From Candidatus Sulfotelmatobacter sp. (GTDB lineage: Bacteria > Acidobacteriota > Terriglobia > Terriglobales > Acidobacteriaceae), in the NCBI GenBank assembly GCA_030045935.1, contig JASIEN010000247.1, positions 1 through 6,925 on the forward strand: a stretch of 6,925 nucleotides of DNA. Reading direction: 5' to 3'. The translations under genes were made by a program, and so were the position numbers. The notes beneath the pieces are model-generated. The model ran no database searches. It saw only the letters and a program-made list of their open reading frames with translations, and was not told the origin of the DNA. Positions 1-5,297 of the stretch are shown in pieces. The stretch's first letter is position 1. Every line of letters starts with the position of its first letter.

Positions 1-728
1 GCCAGCTTCATCAAGTCGTCGAGTTCGGCGTAGGCAATTTCAGGCTCAACCATCCAGAACTCGGTGAGATGACGCCGCGTCTTCGACTTTTCAGCGCGAA
101 ACGTAGGCCCGAACGAATACACCTTTCCCAGCGCCATGGCGGTTGCTTCGATGTACAGCTGGCCCGACTGCGTCAGATACGCCTGTTCCTCGAAGTAATC
201 CACAGGAAAAAGCGTTGTCGTGCCTTCGCAGGCAGCCGGTGTGATAATGGGCGGATCGGTTAGAACAAATCCGCGGTCATCCAGAAAATCGCGAACCGCT
301 TTGACGATCTCTGCACGTACACGCAGAATCGCCGCCTGCCGCTGCGAGCGCAACCACAGGTGTCGATGCTCCATTAAGAATTCAGTGCCGTGTTCTTTTG
401 GCGTGATCGGGTAAGGATCGGATTCCGGCACCCGCTGCACGACCCCCACGTTTGAGACGTCAAGCTCATATCCCCCCGGCGCGCGTTTATCGGCACGAAC
501 TTTGCCTTCGACAATTACGCTCGATTCCTGCGTAAGCGTCTTGACGGCTTCGAACACTTCAGGCGTGACTGCATTCTTCGGAACAACCCCCTGGATCACG
601 CCCGATCCGTCGCGAAACTGCGGAAACAAAAGCTTCCCGCTCTCGCGCAGATTGTAGAGCCAGCCACGAATCGTCACAGACTGGCCTTCGTGCTTGCCGA
701 TCTCGGCAATTGTGGTTACAGGCGCCAT
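1..728 (-). CDS. asnS: Asparaginyl-tRNA synthetase, N-terminal 242 codons (cut by window edge)
   Basis: Cytoplasmic class II enzyme that attaches asparagine to tRNA-Asn using ATP. The reading frame is open from ATG at 728 to the left edge. Residues about 18-98 (VTIRGWLYNLRESGK ... YELDVSNVGVV) fit the OB-fold anticodon-binding domain. The class II core follows: motif 1 around residues 153-163 (GFVLTDPPIIT), the segment GTTTLFPVDYF at 169-179, YLTQSGQLY at 184-192, and motif 2 at 210-230, which starts FRAEKSKTRRH and ends EFWMVEPE. This wording is typical of AsnRS rather than AspRS. Motif 3 and the C-terminus lie outside the window. No clear Shine-Dalgarno sequence precedes the ATG, but no other start is nearby and the N-terminus matches the family. 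It is the last gene of a minus-strand run, 92 nt after the TIM-barrel gene; an inverted repeat in the gap makes co-transcription uncertain. No T-box-like leader was seen. Confidence 0.95.
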   Translation of the reverse strand, partial: MAPVTTIAEIGKHEGQSVTIRGWLYNLRESGKLLFPQFRDGSGVIQGVVPKNAVTPEVFEAVKTLTQESSVIVEGKVRADKRAPGGYELDVSNVGVVQRVPESDPYPITPKEHGTEFLMEHRHLWLRSQRQAAILRVRAEIVKAVRDFLDDRGFVLTDPPIITPAACEGTTTLFPVDYFEEQAYLTQSGQLYIEATAMALGKVYSFGPTFRAEKSKTRRHLTEFWMVEPEIAYAELDDLMKL

Positions 729-740
729 AGATTGAGCAAC

Positions 741-817
741 TTGGAAATTGGGTAATTGGGTAATTGAAAGTCCAGATCGCGGCGTTTTCTCAATTACTCA
801 ATTGCCAAATTTCCCAA
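741..817. repeat. AT-rich imperfect inverted repeat built of AATTGGGT-like units
   Basis: The left arm (741-769) contains AATTGGGTAATTGGGTAATTG. The right arm (786-817) reads TCAATTACTCAATTGCCAAA followed by TTTCCCAA and is the imperfect reverse complement of the left arm, with a loop of about 16 nt. The left arm is itself a tandem of a 7-nt unit (AATTGGG / TAATTGG phase). It fills almost the whole gap between the TIM-barrel stop codon (821-823) and the asnS start (728). In minus-strand RNA it could fold into a long weak hairpin, so it might attenuate, terminate or protect the transcript. No uridine run follows, so it is not a canonical intrinsic terminator. I recall similar AATTGGG tandems in acidobacterial genomes; that link is an inference. 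Confidence 0.7.
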
Positions 818-820
818 TTG

Positions 821-1642
821 CTAAATCCCTTCCAACCCATCAAACGCTCCCGGCAGCTTCTCCAGCGGGTTCACTTTCTCGTCGCTTTCCAGTTCCAGCA
901 GCAGCGGCGGTTTCTGCGGTGCCGAGCGCAACAATTCCATGGCTTGTTTCCAATCGATCGTTCCCTGCCCCGGCCACAGGTGCGAATCGTGAATCTTGTT
1001 GTTGTCGTGAATGTGCGTCGAACAAATTTGCTTGCGCAGAATCTCAAAAGCCTCGCCGACCGAACTCATGATATGTGCGTGGCCAAAGTCGAAGCAGATG
1101 CCGACATCGTCGAAATGTGCTGTCTGGATAACTTCCAACAATTTCTCCGGAGTAGAGAGCTCGTTGGGAATATTCTCCAGCAGCAGCCGCACTCCCAGCG
1201 GCTTGGCGAACGCCCGCAGGTGTTCGATCGAGGTCATCGCCGACTCGAATTTTTTGTCGCTGAATGTCTCGTTCGGCAGCCCGAGATGCTGAATCAGAAA
1301 TCGGAAAGGAATGTGCTCGGCAATTTCCAGCACACGCTTGACTTCATCCATGGCATCGACCAGGCCGGCCCGGTCGGTCGAAACAAGGTTGATTGGAGGC
1401 GAACCCGTGCGTCCCCACTCATAATCGGAATAAAGCGGGGAGTGTACCGAATGCAAAGGAATGCCGCTGCCGCGAAACCAGTCAGCGATTTCGCGCAGGT
1501 GCGCCTTGCGATTGGCATAGTCAAGATGCTGCCGCGCGGCAAAAATCTCGATCGCCTGCACGCCACTACGCGCCAGGCCATCAAGAATGCCCGGGTGCAG
1601 GCGTTCCTTCACGTATAAATATGTTGATACTGCTCGTACCAT
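821..1642 (-). CDS. Sugar phosphate isomerase/epimerase family protein (xylose isomerase-like TIM barrel)
   Basis: A 273-residue protein of the AP endonuclease 2/xylose isomerase-like TIM-barrel superfamily, whose members isomerise or epimerise sugars and polyols or cleave DNA using bound divalent metal. Likely metal ligands stand in order on successive strands: Glu156 in LLLENIP, Asp185 and His188 in CFDFGHAH, His210/His212 in STHIHDN, His221 in HDSHLWPGQGTIDW, and Glu250 in PPLLLELE. The HLWPGQGTIDW segment followed by a helix favours the sugar isomerase/epimerase branch over endonuclease IV. No signal peptide is visible, so it is probably cytoplasmic. The start at 1642 was chosen because family similarity begins with MVRAVSTYLY and an AGAGG lies 13 nt upstream; a longer frame to 1771 overlaps ggt and adds 43 residues unlike the family. 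It starts 16 nt after the ggt stop, so the two are probably co-transcribed. The substrate cannot be read from the sequence. Confidence 0.85.
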   Translation of the reverse strand: MVRAVSTYLYVKERLHPGILDGLARSGVQAIEIFAARQHLDYANRKAHLREIADWFRGSGIPLHSVHSPLYSDYEWGRTGSPPINLVSTDRAGLVDAMDEVKRVLEIAEHIPFRFLIQHLGLPNETFSDKKFESAMTSIEHLRAFAKPLGVRLLLENIPNELSTPEKLLEVIQTAHFDDVGICFDFGHAHIMSSVGEAFEILRKQICSTHIHDNNKIHDSHLWPGQGTIDWKQAMELLRSAPQKPPLLLELESDEKVNPLEKLPGAFDGLEGI

Positions 1643-1658
1643 ACGTTCGTAGGTTCCT

Positions 1659-3407
1659 CTAGTACCCGATCGCTTTGCCCGAACTCCTTCCGTCGCTCGC
1701 GCCCAGCCGATCGCCGGTTTTTTCGTCAATGGCAATACACTCGGCTTCGCCCCAGTAGCCCTCGCTGCCATCGGCTTTCAACCCGTACTGCACCTGATAT
1801 CCCATGCTTTGCAACGCTTGCACCGTATCGGGCGAAAACCACTTTTCAACGTTCAGCAAGTCGGGCAGCCACTGATTGTGAAAGCGCGGCGCGTTCACCG
1901 CTTCCTGAATATTCATTCCATAATCGACCACGCCCATCAAAACGTTTGCCACCGTTGTAACGATTTTCGAACTGCCAGGCGAACCCAGTACCATCACCGT
2001 CTTGCCATCGTGAACAACAATGGTCGGGGTCATTGACGAAAGCGGACGCTTGCCAGGTCCAATCGCATTTGCCTCGCCTTGAATGAGTCCATCAGAATTG
2101 GGAACACCGGGCTTGGCGCTGAAATCGTCCATCTCGTCGTTCAATAGGAAGCCCAATCCATGCGCTGTCACACGCGATCCGAACCAATCGTTGATGGTCG
2201 TTGTGACCGCCACCGCATCGCCATCTGCATCGACCACAGAATAATGCGTGGTGTGCTGCGATTCGTGGACCGAGGTCGGCTGTGGGTGAGCCAAGGCATA
2301 CCGTTCCAACTCGCTGAAAATTGCCGGCCGCTGCAATTCCTTGCTCGAACTTGCCTGTTCCGGCGCAATCGAGTCCCGCCAGGCAGCGGCATATTTCTTG
2401 TCGATCAATTGTGAAACGGGGATTCTTGAAAAGTCCGGGTCACCCAGGAACTCAGCACGATCAAAGAACGCCCTGCGAAAGGCTTCCGTCGTGAAATGTA
2501 TCGACTGCGCCGAGCGGTCTTTCATCGCGGCCAGATCGTATCCTTCCAGAATATTGAGCGACTCAATGAGCACCGTTCCGCCCGAAGAAGGTGGGGGTGC
2601 GCTGATAACTTCGTATCCTCGATACGTGCCTCGTATCGGCTCGCGCTCTTTCACTTCGTAATGAGCGAGATCGTCAACTGTGATCAGGCCTCCGCCTTTT
2701 TGCAAAGCAGCGGCCAATTCGCGCGCCAGTGCGCCATGATAAAAATCATCGGGCTTGGCCGCGATGCGCTCAAGCGTACGCGCCAGATCGGGCTGCCGAA
2801 AAATCTCTCCGGGTTGGTAGTAATTTCCGTCGCGCTGAAAAATTCGCCGCGACTCGGAAAATTTGGCCAGGTCCTTGTCGTGGAAATCCTTGGCTTCTAC
2901 CCAGCTCAGGGCATATCCTTCGTGCGCCAGGCGAATCGCCGGCGCCATCACCTGCTTCAAGTTTAGTCGGCCATATTTCTGTTCCGCGTAAACCATGCCC
3001 GCGACTGACCCCGGCACGCCAATCGATTTGTATCCAATTTCGCTGGCGTCGGGAATCACGTTGCCCTGGGCGTCGAGATACATATTGGCCGTGGCTGCCG
3101 CGGGTGCTTTTTCGCGATAGTCGATGAAATGCGTTGTTCCGTCGGCCATGCGGATGAGCATGAACCCGCCGCCCCCAATATTTCCCGCCGGCGGATGAAC
3201 CACGGCCAGTGCGAATCCGGTTGCAACCGCAGCATCGATTGCGTTGCCGCCGGCCTGCATGACCTCGATGCCGGCGCGCGATGCCAACTCGTGAACGCTG
3301 ACCACCATGCCATGCCGTGCGTGCACGGGCTGGACAGAGGCTGCGGCCACTCCCGTAGCCACGGCCACAATGAGCAGCCAAATCAATGATCTGTGCCGGA
3401 GTCGCAT
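1659..3407 (-). CDS. ggt: Gamma-glutamyltransferase (gamma-glutamyltranspeptidase) precursor
   Basis: An N-terminal nucleophile hydrolase of 582 residues, close to the 580 of E. coli Ggt, that transfers or hydrolyses the gamma-glutamyl group of glutathione and related compounds, normally in the periplasm. Residues 1-30 form a signal peptide: basic MRLRHR, a hydrophobic core, then cleavage near AAAS or VHA. The large-subunit part contains QAGGNAIDAA, NIGGGGFML and Arg98 in DYREKAP, equivalent to substrate-binding Arg114 of E. coli. The autocleavage site precedes Thr386 in ESQHTTHYSVVD, the expected nucleophile (E. coli Thr391). From there the proteins align by eye without gaps: Asn406, Asp428 in NDEMDDFS, Ser457-Ser458 in RPLSSM and the GSPG loop at 475-478. 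Two positions differ: E. coli Tyr444 is Asp439 and Gly484 is Ser479. No clear Shine-Dalgarno sequence precedes the ATG, but the start gives a complete signal peptide. Confidence 0.96.
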   Translation of the reverse strand: MRLRHRSLIWLLIVAVATGVAAASVQPVHARHGMVVSVHELASRAGIEVMQAGGNAIDAAVATGFALAVVHPPAGNIGGGGFMLIRMADGTTHFIDYREKAPAAATANMYLDAQGNVIPDASEIGYKSIGVPGSVAGMVYAEQKYGRLNLKQVMAPAIRLAHEGYALSWVEAKDFHDKDLAKFSESRRIFQRDGNYYQPGEIFRQPDLARTLERIAAKPDDFYHGALARELAAALQKGGGLITVDDLAHYEVKEREPIRGTYRGYEVISAPPPSSGGTVLIESLNILEGYDLAAMKDRSAQSIHFTTEAFRRAFFDRAEFLGDPDFSRIPVSQLIDKKYAAAWRDSIAPEQASSSKELQRPAIFSELERYALAHPQPTSVHESQHTTHYSVVDADGDAVAVTTTINDWFGSRVTAHGLGFLLNDEMDDFSAKPGVPNSDGLIQGEANAIGPGKRPLSSMTPTIVVHDGKTVMVLGSPGSSKIVTTVANVLMGVVDYGMNIQEAVNAPRFHNQWLPDLLNVEKWFSPDTVQALQSMGYQVQYGLKADGSEGYWGEAECIAIDEKTGDRLGASDGRSSGKAIGY

Positions 3408-3443
3408 GAATGAGTCGAAAGTGTCCGAAAGGGCGAACTCTTG

Positions 3444-3473
3444 AGGCTAGCCGAGCGCGCTAAGGTGAGTCAA
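3444..3473 (-). promoter_or_regulatory. Possible sigma-70-type promoter for ggt
   Basis: On the minus strand TTGACT (3473-3468) is followed 18 nt later by TAGCCT (3449-3444), placing a start site near 3437, about 30 nt before the ggt ATG. The -35 matches consensus at five of six positions; the -10 is poor (three of six). The gap between the MmcQ/YjbR stop and ggt (3408-3536) holds nothing else recognisable. If the promoter is not real, ggt may be read through from the upstream gene. Confidence 0.3.
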
Positions 3474-3536
3474 ATCCGCAACCGTTGTCCAGCATCCAAC
3501 AGAATTTAAGAAGTACGATGAGGATGTCTTGATCGG

Positions 3537-3929
3537 CTATGAACCGGCACGCCGCTTCCGGCGTCGAGCGGTCTTTGCAATTCGCTTCGTTGACGATTTC
3601 CTTTTCTTGCTGCCGATCTGCATTTTGGCCGCAACCATCTCGAACGATTGCCGGATCAGTTCCTGCAACTCGTCCCAGCGCACGGCGTCGAGCCGGTCCA
3701 GCATTACCCATTTGTATCGTCCTACATAAGGCGCAGGGCGAATATGCTCGCGCTCGATCAATTCAGCAAAAGTCTCCGGCGCGCATTTGAAGCACATCCG
3801 CGGATTATCCAACCCCACCATGACAAAGATCTTTCCGCCGATTTTGAAGCACAACTCGTCGCCCCACTGCAAGTTCTCGGTTGAGTCAGGAAAGCTCAAG
3901 CAAAACGTGCGAATGATCTCGGCGTTCAT
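3537..3929 (-). CDS. MmcQ/YjbR family protein with a strongly basic C-terminal tail
   Basis: A 130-residue protein. Residues 1-102 match the MmcQ/YjbR fold (CyaY-like, often annotated as DNA-binding): FPDSTENLQWGDELCFKIGG, KIFVMVGLDNPRMCFKCAPE, then RPAPYVGRYKWVMLDRLDAV and a final helix WDELQELIRQSFEMVAAK. Residues 108-127 are a low-complexity basic extension in which 13 of 20 residues are Lys or Arg (KKRK, KR, RRRKRR). The exact role of the family is not established; nucleic-acid binding is plausible here because of the tail, but that is inference. The start at 3929 is supported by GAGGGG 8 nt upstream. A longer frame to 4025 would translate the neighbouring intergenic repeat and is rejected. 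The gene is minus-strand, 129 nt before ggt and divergent from the aldo/keto reductase. Confidence 0.85.
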   Translation of the reverse strand: MNAEIIRTFCLSFPDSTENLQWGDELCFKIGGKIFVMVGLDNPRMCFKCAPETFAELIEREHIRPAPYVGRYKWVMLDRLDAVRWDELQELIRQSFEMVAAKMQIGSKKRKSSTKRIAKTARRRKRRAGS

Positions 3930-3947
3930 TGATGGTGCCCCTCGATT

Positions 3948-3986
3948 GTCATCCTGAGCAAGCCTCTTTTGCGCAGCGAAGGATCT
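3948..3986 (+). repeat. Dispersed intergenic repeat unit, type B (GTCATCCTGAGC...AGCGAAGGATCT)
   Basis: GTCATCCTGAGC at 3948-3959 and AGCGAAGGATCT at 3975-3986 both recur exactly, in reverse complement, at 5251-5262 and 5220-5231 on the far side of the aldo/keto reductase gene. The unit here spans 39 nt and the other 43 nt, with a variable centre. It begins 18 nt upstream of the MmcQ/YjbR start codon, so it probably lies in that gene's promoter or 5' leader. It resembles a repeat I recall as highly abundant in acidobacterial genomes. Confidence 0.8.
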
Positions 3987-4001
3987 GGGCGAGCCGCGCG
4001 A

Positions 4002-4024
4002 TGCGGCGCGCTCCACGCGCCGCA
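4002..4024. repeat. GC-rich perfect hairpin in the divergent intergenic region
   Basis: TGCGGCGCG (4002-4010) and CGCGCCGCA (4016-4024) are exact reverse complements separated by CTCCA, giving a 9-bp stem and 5-nt loop. CCGCGCG-type sequence on both sides (3994-4000 and 4029-4035) could lengthen the structure. No T tract follows on either strand, so it is not a typical intrinsic terminator. It follows the type B repeat unit directly and may be part of the same element. It lies about 108 nt before the aldo/keto reductase start and 73 nt upstream of the MmcQ/YjbR start. Confidence 0.6.
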
Positions 4025-4131
4025 ATAACCGCGCGTCTGGCTCGCATCCTTGTCAGCACCAGCACCCTTAATTGTTCTATTTCTGAATCGGGCTTGCCGC
4101 AGCGCAATCCAATTCCACTAGGAGCTTTCAC

Positions 4132-5100
4132 ATGCAAACCCGCACTCTCGGCAATTCCGATCTCAATATTACTCGCGTAGGTTACGGCGCATGGGCTATC
4201 GGCGGATCCGGCTGGCAGTTTGCCTGGGGATCGCAGAACGACAACGATTCCATCGCTGCGATTCACCGCGCCCTCGAACTCGGCGCCAACTGGATCGACA
4301 CTGCCGCCGTCTACGGCCTCGGCCATTCCGAAGAAGTAGTCGGTCACGCTCTGAAGGCCTGGTCTGGTCCTCGGCCTTACGTCTTCACCAAGTGCGGCCT
4401 TCGTCCGGATAAGCAGGGCAACGTGGAAAGAGCCCTCAGCCGCGATTCCATCCGCCAGGAAGTTCAAGACAGCTTGCGCCGTCTCGCCGTCGATGTGATC
4501 GACCTCTATCAGATTCACTGGCCGCCCGATCCCGACTCGCCCGAACTAGAAGAAGCATGGTCGGCGCTCGTCGATCTCAAGCGCGAGGGCAAAGTGCGCT
4601 GGATCGGTGTTTCCAACTTTGACGTTCCACAACTGAAACGCGCGCGGAAGATCGCTCCGGTTACATCTTTACAGCCTCCGTACTCGCTGATTCACCGCGA
4701 GGTGGAAAACGAAATCCTGCCTTATTGCCTGCACGAAAACATTGGTGTGATTGTCTATTCGCCGATGGCTTCCGGACTGCTTACCGGCGCCATGACCCGC
4801 GAGCGGATCGCCCGCTTGCCTCACGACGATTGGCGCAAAACTAACGCCGATTTCACCGAGCCAAATCTTTCGCGCAACCTGGCGCTGGTCGACCAACTGC
4901 GCGAGATTGCCCGCCGCCATAACCGTGGTGTCGGCGAGGTCGCGATTGCCTGGACGCTGCATAACCCCGCCGTCACCGGCGCAATCGTTGGTGCGCGCAA
5001 TGCCAAACAGGCCGAAGGTGTCATGCGAGCCGGTGACTTGCAGTTGAGCGATGCCGAATTTAATCAGATCGACGACTTTCTGACTGAAGCCGCCGCGTGA
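4132..5100 (+). CDS. Aldo/keto reductase
   Basis: A 322-residue cytoplasmic NAD(P)H-dependent oxidoreductase with the aldo/keto reductase TIM barrel. The catalytic tetrad is complete: Asp56 (NWIDTAAVYG), Tyr61, Lys87 (VFTKCG) and His129 (LYQIHWP). Further family marks are GHSEEVVG at 64-71, the segment KVRWIGVSNF at 154-163, Gln181 in SLQPPYSLI, VYSPMASGLLTG at 208-219, and a C-terminal cofactor-binding segment IVGARNAKQAEG at 285-296. The length and the plain N-terminus MQTRTLGNSDLNITRVGYG fit the large bacterial group of general AKRs; the natural substrate and the NADH/NADPH preference cannot be told. The start is supported by AGGAG 7 nt upstream of the ATG. The gene stands alone on the plus strand between a divergent and a convergent neighbour, and both flanking intergenic regions carry units of the same repeat in mirror orientation. 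No convincing promoter was found. Confidence 0.94.
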   Translation: MQTRTLGNSDLNITRVGYGAWAIGGSGWQFAWGSQNDNDSIAAIHRALELGANWIDTAAVYGLGHSEEVVGHALKAWSGPRPYVFTKCGLRPDKQGNVERALSRDSIRQEVQDSLRRLAVDVIDLYQIHWPPDPDSPELEEAWSALVDLKREGKVRWIGVSNFDVPQLKRARKIAPVTSLQPPYSLIHREVENEILPYCLHENIGVIVYSPMASGLLTGAMTRERIARLPHDDWRKTNADFTEPNLSRNLALVDQLREIARRHNRGVGEVAIAWTLHNPAVTGAIVGARNAKQAEGVMRAGDLQLSDAEFNQIDDFLTEAAA

Positions 5101-5118
5101 GGTAAGCAAACACGCGGC

Positions 5119-5262
5119 GTCATTCCGAAGGCCCGCGTTTTCAGGTAGACCCTCGGCTTTAGCCGAGGGCGGCGCAGCCGCGGGCCGAGGAATCTCCACC
5201 CGACGGCCTGTGGGCCGCGAGATCCTTCGCTCCGCCTGAAAAACGGCTACGCTCAGGATGAC
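5119..5262. repeat. Nested palindromic repeat element between convergent genes
   Basis: A type A unit (GTCATTCCGAAG at 5119-5130 ... GAGGAATCT at 5187-5195) faces an inverted type B unit (AGATCCTTCGCT at 5220-5231 ... GCTCAGGATGAC at 5251-5262). Several stems are visible: ATTCC-GAA-GGCCCGCG (5122-5137) with CGCGGGCC-GA-GGAAT (5179-5193), enclosing the perfect 9-bp hairpin CCCTCGGCT-TT-AGCCGAGGG (5150-5169); a small hairpin CGGCC-TGTG-GGCCG (5204-5217); and the alternative long-range pair CGTTTTCAGG (5136-5145) with CCTGAAAAACG (5235-5245). It fills most of the gap between the aldo/keto reductase stop and the protease stop, so it could end or stabilise both transcripts. No T run follows the stems, so factor-independent termination is not assured. 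Confidence 0.75.
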
Positions 5263-5297
5263 GCCCCAGAGCTGTGGGTCCTCCAGCGGCGCAGCCA

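Noticed and set aside
741..817. CRISPR-like or phage attachment repeat
   Set aside because: The repeated unit is only 7 nt without spacers, and no cas genes, integrase or tRNA gene are present.
764..1618. 284-codon plus-strand open frame opposite the TIM-barrel gene
   Set aside because: It is antisense to a gene with clear metal-ligand motifs, its composition is Gln/Arg-rich without any domain, it starts inside the AT-rich repeat, and no ribosome-binding site is seen.
1643..1771. 43-residue N-terminal extension of the TIM-barrel gene
   Set aside because: It overlaps the conserved C-terminal end of ggt in another frame and has no similarity to the TIM-barrel family; the ATG at 1642 fits better.
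3930..4025. N-terminal extension of the MmcQ/YjbR gene to an ATG at 4025
   Set aside because: The 32 extra residues are a translation of the intergenic repeat and GC hairpin, while the internal ATG at 3929 has a good ribosome-binding site and fits the family start.
5150..5169. Intrinsic terminator for the aldo/keto reductase
   Set aside because: The hairpin is strong and well placed, but no T run follows on either strand, so it is described as part of the repeat element instead.
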